NCBI GenBank assembly: GCA_000349905.1
Contig: KB722736.1
Coordinates: 302,609-366,608 of the forward strand
Reading direction: 5' to 3'
Origin: Volvariella volvacea V23
Taxonomy: Eukaryota; Basidiomycota; Agaricomycetes; Agaricales; Pluteaceae
Length of the DNA: 64,000 nt
Both the position numbers and the translations under genes were made by a program. Below the pieces are notes generated by a model. That model saw nothing but the letters and a program-made list of their open reading frames with translations. It made no database searches and was not told the origin of the DNA. This document shows, piece after piece, positions 50,316-61,872 of this stretch; within the stretch, counting starts at the first letter, position 1, and each line of letters begins with the position of its first letter.

Positions 50316-51026
50316 TTTCCCCTGTTGACGCTTTCGATTCTTATACTGCTGTTGTGCTGGATGGAGGTGTCTAGGCCAGACGGGTAGTTTGTGGCAATCA
50401 TAGCCAACGATACAGCGGCCTATGAGCGGGGACAAGCGTATAGTAGCCTCAGTAACGCTTCCACCAATTGTCATGCAAGTAATTGAAGGTAAACAATCGC
50501 ACTTCTCATTTGTCTCGAGATATCTCGTTGTGATGTGATGAAAAGCGTTGACGAATTGGTTTTGGTGCGCCGACTTGACCACTGGAAAGATTACGCCAGG
50601 AGCGTGATGAGCTTGCAGGTGAAGTGTGAATCATTTCATACGGCGTACGTCTGCACCTTGGTCTGTTTCAAACTCCAGAGGATTCTTGATGTTGGATCAC
50701 CATCAGTACCTGTATTAACCCAGATGGACAAAAGTTCAAGCCGCTGTCCTCTGAATTGCATCGCTTCGCATGTGCTGTGCTGGGAGACATCGCAGCACCC
50801 AGTTTCTGTGATCATCGATCATCACGCGCAGCAAGCAGGGCAGAAGCTCAAGTGTAAAAGAGAAGCTGAATCAATAGATTAACCTGACTGCGACAGGTGT
50901 TCAAGGCCGCAGCAACAGCTTGACCACCTCCTGCGCAGTATAATGCACTCCACAGTAGAGGTGCAGGGGTCTGAGTGATTTGCTTCATACCAAGGGCTTA
51001 ACAGATCTAGAGCTTCATTCTCCACC
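50316..51026. other. Intergenic interval
   Basis: A 115-codon frame at 50535-50882 has no recognisable motif and is not called. The rest shows nothing; it must hold the promoter of the next gene. Confidence 0.4.
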
Positions 51027-52108
51027 ATGGATGCAGATGGATGGTCTACCTCCCCGCCCGATGTGCAGGATATCGACGACTTTTCTTTTGAAAACCCAAA
51101 GAACAGGTCTGATGGGGAGTGGACGTGGAAACACCTTATACAATTGCAGCGGTTAGATCGAGATTTCGTACGAGGTAGGCCTCGCACTTCAATCACATCC
51201 TCATTGAGAGTTATTGAGTGGTGTGGGTAGTTGAGAGTCTATTTCAACAAGGGTGGAAACACGCGCACAAAGGGAGAAAATACGTCCACAGGATATACAA
51301 GGTGATATGGCCAGATTATATGATTGAACCGTACCTAGTATATAGGTTTGTCTGACCTCATTTCCAACACATGCAATTGTGTTCAGGTATTTTTGTTAGG
51401 ACGCAAGTGGCTTCCGAATGTGTTAGGACTGCTCAACAGGGCTTTGGAAACGAGCGGCTGTTGTTCCACGGCACCACTCGGAGTTGCCTGCTGGGAGAGC
51501 GCGATGACAGTATCACCCTGTGTAACCTCCCAGAGTGTTCGCTCTGTTCCATCCTTCGCGACTCGTTTGAGGTTTCAAGATGTGGTAAGTCCGCGAAAAT
51601 TAAAGAGTCAAATTATTACTCAAACATTATCGGTGCTATAGGCTCTAAGCATGCCCTTCGAAGGTCTGCTCACTCCTTTGTGTTACTGATCCTAAGTGAC
51701 TCCCGCTTTCTACTCTTTTAGGTTTGGGACTGGCATTTACACCACAGCGTGCTCCTCGAGTAAGTTTCTGAGCCCTACCATATTTCCCGATCCATTAACG
51801 CCCAACACCAGAAGCAGATGACTACGTCACGAACAAAGACTTGACAGCCCGATTAAGAGTCATGGTCGTTGGGCGTGTTGCCGTAGGGTTGCCTTATACA
51901 TGTCGACGAAGTAATGTGCACCTTACTAAACCCCCTCATGGCTATCACTCGGTAAGTGTCCAAATGCAGAGGCGTGCACAGCTCACTCTTTTTTCAGATA
52001 TACGGGATACCTGGCGGAGACCTCAATTACGAGGAAACAGTCATTTATGATGACGCAGCAATTCGACCAGCCTATGTTATTGTCTATGGCGATAAGCCTA
52101 TTTTTTAA
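51027..52108 (+). CDS. PARP-like ADP-ribosyltransferase, copy 1 (no zinc motif)
   Basis: Seven exons in phase: join(51027..51174, 51231..51345, 51400..51584, 51642..51663, 51722..51759, 51812..51951, 51998..52108), 252 residues. The catalytic fold has L-F-H-G-T (H111), F-G-T-G-I-Y-T-T-A-C-S-S-K (Y163) and N-Y-E-E-T-V-I-Y-D (E229), the H-Y-E triad of PARPs. It also has the agaric-specific L-C-N-x-P-x-C-S-L-C-S-I segment and ends A-I-R-P-A-Y-V-I-V-Y. It would transfer ADP-ribose from NAD+; target and chain-forming ability are unknown. The N-terminal 50 residues are acidic and Trp-containing and differ from copy 2, lacking its CxxC/CxxxC pair. The microexon at 51642-51663 (22 bases) is needed to restore the frame and matches the family. 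Confidence 0.8.
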
Positions 52109-53540
52109 GCACCAGGTGTGGATATTCCAAGGTCAAATTTGAGTGAGCGCACCTTATCCAACCGTACTATTCCATATTCCAACTTTGGATTAGATAGATA
52201 ACATGACGTGCACTACCCCTGCTTGTTACTCGTACTTCGGTCGGTTTTTTTAATTGAACTCAAACTGTATGGAGATGCAGATAATATCTGACATGTACAC
52301 TGGATAAGATGTCTGTCACAGCTTTCTTGTCTGTTGCGCAGCCGCAGCCTTGAATCGCACAAGTCCTTTGTGTGTGTGTGTGTTCTGTAAACAACTACAT
52401 TTAGAGCGATAGCTTAAGTCGCCCCTTAACGATCTACGCGATGGAACACTTGGCGAGTCAATAGGATACTAGGGGAGTCGAAATCAGCGCATACGTGAGG
52501 AAGTCAAAGGAAACGCGATATGGAGAAGAGGAGAAAGGAAAGAAAGTGCAATGGAAGCGTGTGCAGCAAATGCGCAGGCGCAGGACCTCGAGGAAGGCTG
52601 CGGGTATATCAAAGAGTACGGTGAAGTTATCGGCCATCTATGGTAACACGTATAACAAAACATTAACATTCTAGAGCACAGGCAGTACAGAAAAACCCAT
52701 TCCTCACTCGTGTGCTGCTTTAGGGCAACAGAGAGACGAATTCTGGAATATGGAGCTTGTGACTTTTGGGCCACTGAAGCTATAGCATGGGGCCCACCAC
52801 AGGTGTATGCGTGCGGCACAGATACAATCGTAGCTTGTCTGCGCATCTCCATTTGCGCAGATATAAACTTGCAGGGCACTTAAACCCTGATTCAATCCTA
52901 CTATCCATTCAGCTTCCTACGTGTTGGTTCATTACCATAATCGCATTCACAAATCTCAACGATCCCGTTCCACCTTCCAATACCACTCTAAAGTGCTTCT
53001 TCCCACCTGGGCCTTTCTTCCAAGAAATGTCCCAAATCTGCCAAGGTATCTAAAAGGCTAGACCAGGCTAGGTGTCTCTCTTGGGACTTCCGGCTCTTCT
53101 ACCTCTGCAGCAAATTGTACCCTTACTTGCTTTATTTGTTTCTAACTTCTCAGGTTCTGCTTTGTTGCGCCATAATTATTGCGAGGTCAGTATTACTTTA
53201 TCTGCCTCTATATCATAAACAAAGGTGCTCTCTAGTTATGTCGCACCAAACCCAAATATGTAGAAGGAACTAAGGAACACCCGTACTGTTCCAAGAGTTG
53301 TGCCAGTGCAGCTAAATTACTACTAGTTTTGAATAACTTGTCCATTAGTGACCCCGGGAGCTGCCTTGTAAGTCTTCTAACATGACCATCACCACTGTGA
53401 TCATCATCGAAACTTATACCATTGATTAGCACTGCCGTGTTCGCCCAAAGTATAATGATGGCACTCGCACATATGACTATTGCAGTAAAGCATGCGCCAG
53501 TATTGCCAGTGCTAGTGCCAGTAGTGCTACTCTTGCAAAC
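52109..53540. other. Intergenic interval between the PARP-like genes
   Basis: Contains a short TG dinucleotide run (about 52369-52383). The open frames on both strands, including a hydrophobic minus-strand frame at 53232-53588, lack family support, and the latter overlaps the first exon of the next gene. Confidence 0.4.
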
Positions 53541-54781
53541 ATGCAGCAGGGGTAAGCTTGCATATTCCTGCGTTTGAGGAATCGCCATTGGGTTTTCTGA
53601 TGAGGAGTTTGTATGCCCTCTGTAGGCTTACTAACGATGTCTGCCTGATGTGCCGACGAGCAAACCAAATGCGACATATGCACTTCTGCGGTCAGAAGTG
53701 CCTCCGTCAGGCAGAGAGTCTTAGTCCTATGTTGCTAGAAATTCCTGCTAGCCATGCCACATTCAAAAGTGGTACGTAAAATTTTAGCACTACGTGACTT
53801 AAACGCTGAACGCTGATCGTGAATGTGCCTCGTGCAGTGGAAAATCAATTCAGTACATCATGGAGACACCAAAGCCCTTGTCCATCCGTCAAACACGTTT
53901 TCTATATCGTTAACACACGGCAAGTGCTAACTCGATACCGTACTTATCGGTGAGCCAGCAATGGACTGTGTTGAATAGTGAGAAAAGGATGCTGATTTGA
54001 GTATGCCTCCCGTGGTTTCATCTCAAAATTCACGATTGCTCATAATGTCATTGTGTTATCCATTTCTCCATACCCGACCTAAAATTATTATTACTCGCTT
54101 ATTGGGTATGGATATCTGGCCCGCGTCTATAACAGAGCACTCGTGGAACAAAAAGGACAGTTTGTGGTACAAGGACGACGAGAGGGGAATGAGAACCGTC
54201 GATGGCACGGAACAAAACGAAAGTGTACTGTTGGTGACAATGGGAACACACAACTATGCAACGACAGCGGATGTTCTTTGTGCTCGATTGTGAAGGGTTC
54301 ATTCGATATCTCACAATGGGGTACGAAGACTGGCTGGGGCAGGTATGTACCTCGACTCCTTTCTGACGACGAAATAGCAAGTCTAACTACATTTGGGCTC
54401 TCAGATTTGGCAAGGGAATATACACATCTTCGACCTCGTCCAAGTGAGCTGCAATTTCGTGTCTTATCTCATAGACTCCTCGTTGACATATGGTTAGGTC
54501 AGATGGATACTCAAGCAACGATCCCGCGTCCCTTTCTCCCAACAAGGCAATGCTTCTCAACACGGTAGTCGTCGGTAAAGGCTGTAAATTGCTCAACGAC
54601 AATCCCACATTGACAGCGCCCCCGGCGGGTTACGACTCGGTAGGGACTTCCTACTCCTACACCCAACTGATGTTTGATCTGTACACAGGTACTAGCGGAA
54701 GTAGGAGGGTCACTCTTGTATGACGAATTGATTGTATACCAAAATGATGCTATTCGACCCTCATACCTAGTTATCTATTAG
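53541..54781 (+). CDS. PARP-like ADP-ribosyltransferase, copy 2, with N-terminal zinc-type motif
   Basis: Seven exons in phase: join(53541..53551, 53626..53771, 53838..53949, 54136..54342, 54405..54443, 54498..54639, 54689..54781), 249 residues. The N-terminus has C-L-M-C ... F-C-G-Q-K-C, a CxxC/CxxxC pair likely to bind zinc, then S-P-M-L-L-E-I-P and H-V-F-Y-I-V. The catalytic part carries R-R-W-H-G-T (H114), F-G-K-G-I-Y-T-S (Y165) and Y-D-E-L-I-V-Y (E232), with C-N-D-S-G-C-S-L-C-S-I and a C-terminus A-I-R-P-S-Y-L-V-I-Y. The complete triad suggests an active enzyme using NAD+. The 11-base first exon is inferred and is the weakest part. Same strand as copy 1, about 1.4 kb downstream: a diverged tandem pair. 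Confidence 0.78.
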
Positions 54782-55630
54782 TCAATTTAGTCATAAGGGG
54801 GTTGTAAGCATTGATTCAGATAAGAAACATATAAATGCCACTACTAGTGATCTACCAATAGGGTTGACTGGCAACATTTACAGTTATTGTACCCCATTGG
54901 CCTTCCCCGCATGTCAATTATTACCCCTTATGGAAAGGCAGCTATTAACTCCCAACAATTGTCTCGTCGGCCACAGACAGTCTAACCGCCAGCTGCACGA
55001 CTTACAACGCACACATCGTTTCACTCCATGAACTTTTGGCGTTAAAAAGGACAATATATCAAACTGGTGCACCAACCTATCCAACATTGTTCATACCTTC
55101 AATCCTGGCGCTGGGGTTAGGTTCATTCAACGATTTCTAAGGGCACTTATTCCAATTCGTCGTGTAGCGCGAGCTGACACATCGCGAGCAAATTTCGAAC
55201 ACCTTCCGACATACCGTATTGTCACCATCCTCATGTTCAAGTCGATTGCCACCGGCGTAGTCACCATGTAATTGTGAAAGGCGATGTTCGGGTGGCACTG
55301 GCGGGAGGCGTTTCAACCCTCCTTTTATTCCTTTCTTATTTGAGTTATGTCGGGATCTCGTCCACATGATGGTGGCCTGGTGCTCAAAAGCCGTAGGCAA
55401 TCTATCCCCCTCTTCCCCCCTCGTATTTTAACCTCGCGCTGACTCTGCACTTGCATCTTAAACTGGTGTTTCTGGAAATCACCTCCCAACGCCCTCCCCT
55501 TCTGAAAATTGAAGATAATATCCGTTCTGTATCCCAACGTACCTGATCCGTGAGTTCCACTTCAAATCGATCCCTCAGGCATTTCTCATTCTGAATACTA
55601 ATGTGTTCTACGCATCGGTAGTAGATTATC
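54782..55630. other. Intergenic interval
   Basis: No coding pattern recognised. Minus-strand frames near 55137-55665 overlap one another without motif. It holds the promoter of the gene at 55631. Confidence 0.4.
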
Positions 55631-58600
55631 ATGAACAACGGCCAATACCAATTTAATTTTAGCAACCCATCTTTTCCACAAACGCAGCCAGGGCAGCCAA
55701 ATTCGTCATCGGGAGACTCCTTACCATTACCAGGAAATACCCAACCCGCACGACACCCGCCGCAGGCGGCGGATACTATTCATGCCATGCAACCCCCCAC
55801 CTGGATACCGCCCCATCGTATGCGCTCCGCTGAAGGGATGCAGCGAATTACAGGGAATGAATCCGGTTCAATCTATCCCATAGTAAATGAAGGAGCCACT
55901 TCAAACCCAGTGAGTGTGAACTCGTCATTTCTGTGCCTTCGCAATTGAGTCCTGTTCGCCTCTTTCAGGTATCACTCAACCCATATCAAGGTGGTAATGC
56001 CTTAAGTGCACTGGGTTATGGCACTGCACAGCCGACGACGCAATATCAAGGCGCACGTCAGCTGCAAGTGGTGAGTTTGGGTGCTCACTATCTTTAATAC
56101 TGTTGCTAAGATATACACGTCCGGATTTCAGCCTCATGCTCAGAACGACAATCCCGCTCAGCCAACGATGCCTCAGCGATCCTGGCAGGTACCTCAGCAC
56201 ACACAAGCGAGCTCTTCATCCTTTTCAGCACAAAACCAGAACGCTCCCTCCCCTACCCCCCTGCATAGCCCCGCTCCCCCTAGTCCCATTCCTCCACAAT
56301 CTTCCTCCGCTTCCAAGCAGGTGATTTTCATAGAGGGAGAGGGAGTATTCCAAAGCACAAGAAGTCGTTCGCAAAAGGGAAAAGAAAGGGCTATCCCACA
56401 GGATGAAGATCCTGATCCCTATCCAGAAATCTATGTGTCTCCAGAGGAGAGGGCAGCCGACAGGTATTCGGAATTTCTTCGACACGAGGGGCATGGACAG
56501 GAGGAGTTGGTGGAAATGATGAATGATAATGGGTTGACGGAAACAGAGAGACTCGGTGCCGCAAAGGCACTACTGCACAAGGACGTTCAACTATTCCATG
56601 TGCCGGAAATACGAGAAAGGGTCTTGCAACTTATGACTCCGGAAAATGGTCAACTCCTCATTCGACGCATCCCTCCCAAACAAGACATCGTCAGCGAAGG
56701 AAGCGATGCGAGTTCCACATCTTCAGATGACGAAATCGACGCGAAGCAAGCGCCATCCCAACGGGCAAAATTTAGCAACTCATCTAACCCCGCGTTAGCG
56801 CGCCTGTCAAGGAAGCGTCGGAGAGAGGAGACCCGGTCAAGGGCTCACGAATCTTCACGAAAAGCTCTTCCGCTTTCTCCACGAAGCGCCTTAATATCGC
56901 GCGGCTTTCAGGACTGTCTTGAAAGGTTTAGACAATTCAAGCTTCAATACCACGCACACATTACTAGGAATCCAAAAGCTCAAAATGCAGTGACATCGGT
57001 TCCTCCTGGACCTCAATACTATCGCGTTTTCGTCAACGGGACACAAAAAATCACTCTCCTTTCGCGATTTAGCTCACTAGAAGAGCCGCGATATTCCTAT
57101 TGTTTCCCTGTGATCCCCAACGACAGTAAATGGGTCAAGAATAAGAGCTTGTGCAGGCCATGCCCTCGTCCCAAGGACAAAAGCAAGGGTCCGTTCTCCC
57201 GATTACCATGGATTACTACCTCCCTTATACGGATAGGAGACCCTGATGAACCTATCGTAACGCGCACCAGTCTCCCGCGACCCCTGTACGCCGACGAAGA
57301 GAACATCGAAGGTGGCAGCGATACCCAACTCGGAATCTATCGGCGAATCCCGTCCGACGATCCTTGCAAGGTGGCATATGACAAAATTAAGGGGAAGAAC
57401 GGCACCGTCACCAGGGACGACCTAATGACGATTTACCCTCCACTGAAAGCCCGTGAGGCGTCAGATGGCTCGAGGTCACCGTCCACCTGCAAAACGCAGC
57501 TGGCTAAATATCCCGGTGGCTCTGTTCGGATAACCCACATCCACACAGCTGACTTGTCGTTGCCCCCAAAGTTATGGTTTGGAAATACGATCACTTTCGA
57601 GGGCGCGAGTGCAAGCACAGCCCCGAGAGGGAAAAGGAGGCGGCTCGAGGATAGATTGAAGGAAGCCAATGACGCCCGTAATGGCATTTTGATGTCAGAA
57701 TGCCTAAGAGGTTACGGAGATGGTGGTCTTGATGGAGTAGACCAATGGATGAAGGGTTGGAATGACCGAGTGTTCACTCAAGAACAGTTCGCGGAACTAG
57801 AGCATATCACATTCATTCTAAAGGTTCGTGGATATTCAGGCGCCTCCAACCACAACGCTAACGCCAAGCAATTTATTGGTTGGATAGTGGCCAGGATACG
57901 ACGAATTCCCATGGACCATCGAAATTCCAACACGAAAGAAAAATGGGTCATGGTTTAACAGACGTGAAATTGCCCAAATCATCGCGTCAGAATATCGGAA
58001 ATTTATGGATGTAAGTTCACCTACTACAAATGCCTATTGGTCCCTTCAACTGAAAAACGGTTTTCGCCAGTGTGTCAGAAGTCTAGATGGCGTCGTCTCC
58101 CACCAATTGGTTGACTTTTGGCGTATTGCTTCAGATGATGACCCATGCGGCATTAAATTCGAGCAGGTGTCCTTGTGCACCTTCTATAATGCATACGGGA
58201 ACATCTGGCACGCTGACGTCAGAGTAGTCGTTGAGGACCTGAAGGCCATTGCGCTCAAAAAACAAGAAAAACAAGCGCAAAAGGGTAGAGGTGTTAACAT
58301 GAACGAGCAGAAGTTATTCACAATGCCTGAATTTTGGTCAGACGGTGGTCCCTTGTCGCCGAGTCAAGCTGGTCCATCATTAAGTAAATGCGCCGAAACT
58401 TCGAATTCGGCCTCGTCTACGTCGTTACCTTCGTCCTCTCATCTTCAAGGCTCAAATATACAGATGAATTCAGGCTCACAGGGGAATTTAGGTCCACAAG
58501 GCCATGGCCACGCTGCTACCCTAACCTCGTCCGTGTCAGTCCCTCGAAGTCGTTCACCGCTGGCTCAGGTATGTTCATCCTCCACGCCTTACGATATCGA

Positions 58601-59745
58601 AAGGGGCGGAAGTAAAGAGCAGAACTGATGGATCACTAGGACAGCCACTAATAACGCGTTCGACGCCTGTCGTACCATCCCTATCCCGCCTACTGTCCAG
58701 CCGCCCAAGCGTTCCATCTCCACTTTCAAAAGTAGTGGCTATACCAGAGGAGGGAAGAAGGCAGTCAAATAACGCACCGAGACAGGCAGAAGGAGCGGTA
58801 CTGTTGACCGGTACTGGCCCTGCTGCAACATCTAGACCCACGACCACCCCAGAATCGTTATCTCATAATCAAAAATCAGTACTAACAACAAGCAATCCTT
58901 ATCCTCCCCAGGCGACACCCACACCCAAGACAGCACAACCACAGCAGCAGAAATCAAATCCAACACCGACCCCTCCTTCAGAAATCGCATCTTCGTCCAA
59001 GCTATCGAGTAAACAGGAAGTCCATGCAGAACCTCGTGAGCCAATACCTTCTTGTCCCTCTCCAGAAATTGTCGAAATTCCTGCGCCACCCCGTGCTGAA
59101 AGAGTAGGCCCCGCATCTGTACAGTCAACAAATTTAGGGCCGACAGTGAAAGCACCGACCGCATTTGTGCCAGGAACCAGCGCTGTAGGAAGTTTCCAGG
59201 TACCGGTCACTACATGGGCGAGAAAGCTGGATACGACTTGGATTAAGAAAAGCCGCGCGTACAAAAAGAAGAAGAAACTAATGGCCACAGCAGGCTTAAC
59301 GCAGGCACAACATACGGAGCCAGAGGTTATTCAGAATATCAAGAGGGTAAAAAAGAAGAAAGTTCCAGTGGCAGTAACGACGAGCACCTCATTGGCACCG
59401 GGATCGTCGAGGATCAGCACCACTCTAACGCCTAGCACGACTACGCCTTCGACAATAGAAGCCCCTGCACTGCCCAACGCTACCCTAGCTGAACCACCTA
59501 CACCTACACCTGCACTTCCCCGACCATTAGTAGCACAAACGACACTCCCTTCCTCCTCTACTCCCGCTCCGCAGGACCGAACCACAATATCAAGTGCGCC
59601 AGGTGTAGTTACAAACAGTAGCTGGGACGAAAGCCAGTGGCTGAGTCTCTTTAAGAGTATGAATGACGCTAGGACGACTTCTGATAATGGGCCGGACCCG
59701 GGAGAGGGGTCTGAGGATGTGGACGATTTGTTTGGCGATGAATAG
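55631..59745 (+). CDS. Large Pro/Gln/Ser-rich protein of unknown function
   Basis: Six exons, all phase 0: join(55631..55909, 55969..56070, 56132..57823, 57888..58010, 58071..58568, 58645..59745), 1264 residues. Residues 1 to about 190 are Gln/Pro/Asn/Ser-rich and disordered-looking. A more ordered centre (about 200-800) includes E-I-Y-V-S-P-E-E-R-A-A-D-R-Y-S, a repeat-free Trp/Tyr-containing core (Y-Y-R-V-F-V-N-G-T-Q-K-I, W-P-G-Y-D-E-F-P-W-T-I-E-I-P) and basic nuclear-type patches R-K-R-R-R-E-E and R-G-K-R-R-R. The C-terminus is Thr/Pro/Ser-rich with K-K-K-K-K-L and an acidic end D-D-L-F-G-D-E. Intron 57824-57887 (donor gttcgt) is needed to join the open frame ending at 57958 to W-F-N-R-R-E-I-A-Q-I-I. 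No domain recognised. The composition suggests a nuclear regulatory or scaffold protein, but this is a guess. Confidence 0.7.
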
Positions 59746-60376
59746 ACAGTAACAATTTGTATGTGAGAGGTGTGAGGGTAGGCGTCACTCTTATCATTGA
59801 TTCTTGATGCCATCAATTAAACTGTACAGTACTGTATGCGAACTTTGTCTCTGGAGCTTTGTTTTGTGCTGATGGGGATGGGTGAATATATACCGTAATC
59901 ATGCAATATTCTCAGGAATGATGAGATAGCAAGTGCGATTAAGGGGTTTAATCTCGCTATTTTCATCCCAGTAAGTTGCACAAAACGACTATTGCCTGAT
60001 CCCTGATTAGACTCCGGCCTGGATGTGCCCACTGAGGGATCAATATGCAATGCCATGAAGGTTAACGAGTTATAAACCCCTCTCAATGTTATTAGCACTC
60101 GAGAGCTGGGATGCGACAAATAGCTCGCGTGTAATGCTGCACTTGCACCAAGAGACGATCAACCTTGCGATCAACTTGTCAAGATTTTAAAGAATCTCTT
60201 TCTAAACGCCAAAGTCGATGCCTTGACAATCTTCGATAGGCAAATTAGAGGGGTTTGCAATTAGTGTGACTAGTTATGACGCTTGACAATGTCTCTCTGC
60301 TCCTTGATACATTAATCATAGTAGTACCAGCGCACGAAGGTTCGTAGCCCTAGTGTGGTCGGCAGTCGGCGAATTT

Positions 60377-60433
60377 CGGCCCAGTGGTTAGTCAGCACTC
60401 CTATTCGCTCTTTACCACGCCAAGTTCGATTCC
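60377..60433 (+). other. tRNA-like A-box and B-box pair (degenerate, possible SINE or tRNA relic)
   Basis: cggcccagtggtta resembles the pol III A box/D-arm of a tRNA. agttcgattcc at 60423-60433 matches the B box at all but one position, and the spacing is tRNA-like. The stem bases around the T loop do not pair and no matching acceptor stem is visible, so this is not called a functional tRNA. Confidence 0.35.
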
Positions 60434-61621
60434 ATTAGTCGGTGCAGCCGACGTACTACTCTGGATTTACTAGACATCCTGCAAGGAAACGGCGGCTTTG
60501 GAATGAACACGACTCAAAGCAGCTCAGGGTACGTAACGCCCTTTTTGCGCTTGGTCGCTATACAATACTAACTAATCCGTAAGCGCTTAGGCAGTCGGTA
60601 TCAACGGAGAGCCGCCATCTACACCACAGTTTTATCACGACTCTGTCCTGCATCCTACAATCTCCAAACTTCTAGTGAGCTCTGTGTGCAAAGGAGCCCT
60701 AGCAGCCAACCCTAATTCAAAGCGGTGCGGTATTTTTATTCACTGATGATTTGCATTCATGTCAAAGCGTTAGACCTCCAGAATGTGCATGCCTTCCCCC
60801 AGAGGACAGCTATTTACGCCTTTCACAACCTCAAGACTCTACCGTCCCAAGCAGCGGATGTCCGGCTGTATAACACCACTGAATTTTCTGCCTCCCGGGG
60901 GACCAACTGTGAGTGATAGTCTATGCCTATACTAAGCTTTCCTAATAATAGCCGTGGTTGCTTTCTTTTTCTTGAGGAAACAGGACTTTACGAGCATCCA
61001 CAGGTATATACGCAAAGGTGTCTCCGGTGCGAGCATGCGAAGTAACGCCCATTACTTCACTCCTTACATAGACCTCCATTTTCTCGGCATCAAACCGAGG
61101 AACAATGTGTCGCCCAGGAGGCAACTTATTATTGCACCCAAATGGTTCCTTCTTCCACTGCTGCTTATGACCCGCACGGGCATGACTCATTCATGCTGGT
61201 GATCCTAGGCCAGCTCTCCTATTCCTAGCGCTTATATTCAGTCGCTTTTCTTGCGATACAGGGCTAGTTCAGGTCCAGTGGTTCACGGGTATTGCCACTC
61301 ACGGTTGCGACCGCATCATACCCTACGAGCCTAGTGGGCACCCTTAAGAGTTGGCTCCCAACTGTAAGGGTTATTTTGTACTTCGTACGAAGTCGGATGA
61401 TACGCCACGATCAGGGAGTACCTTGATATATATAAACGTACCAACTTGTGGTGCTGTTCTCATTTTGTGCCGCATCAGAGGGGCCCTAAAGCGAATCAGC
61501 GGCACACTCTCAAAGCACATTGATTCTCCAGCCACTAAGGCGTGGCCAGGTAATTCTATCCATCTCTTTCATAATCTTTTCCCTTTGTCGCCTGCACGTG
61601 CAAGTGGCATCTTCAGTGGCA

Positions 61622-61627
61622 TATAAA
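61622..61627 (+). promoter_or_regulatory. TATA-like element of the gene at 61873
   Basis: tataaa lies about 250 bases before the ATG and is followed by a CT-rich tract, a common basidiomycete promoter layout. Confidence 0.4.
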
Positions 61628-61872
61628 TGGCCTCTGGTCACGTTCTCCCATCACGTTCCCCCGACTTTACTTCATCCTCCTACCTCCCCTCTCAACTGAC
61701 TGCCTATCTCTTATTTTCTATTTCTTCTTCTACGCGTCAGTATCTCTGAGAAGGTCATTACTACTTAATAGAATCCAGTTACTCATATTAGGTACGTCGC
61801 GGTGGTCCTGACGCGTCCTGAAGTTCACTGCATTCTCACCCCTGATCCCCAACGACACATCGCGGTATAGCC

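Larger units (their letters stand above)
59746..61872. other. Intergenic interval between two Pro/Gln-rich genes
   Basis: About 2.1 kb without a supported exon. It contains a tRNA-like A/B-box pair at 60377-60433, a TATA-like element at 61622-61627 and a pyrimidine-rich stretch at about 61640-61740 that probably belongs to the next gene's promoter and leader. Confidence 0.45.

Noticed and set aside
53232..53588. A 118-codon minus-strand frame with a hydrophobic segment
   Set aside because: It overlaps the first exon of the second PARP-like gene on the other strand and has no recognised family; weak evidence for a gene.
60360..60450. A functional tRNA gene
   Set aside because: The A and B boxes are good, but the T-stem and acceptor stem do not pair and no anticodon arm can be drawn.
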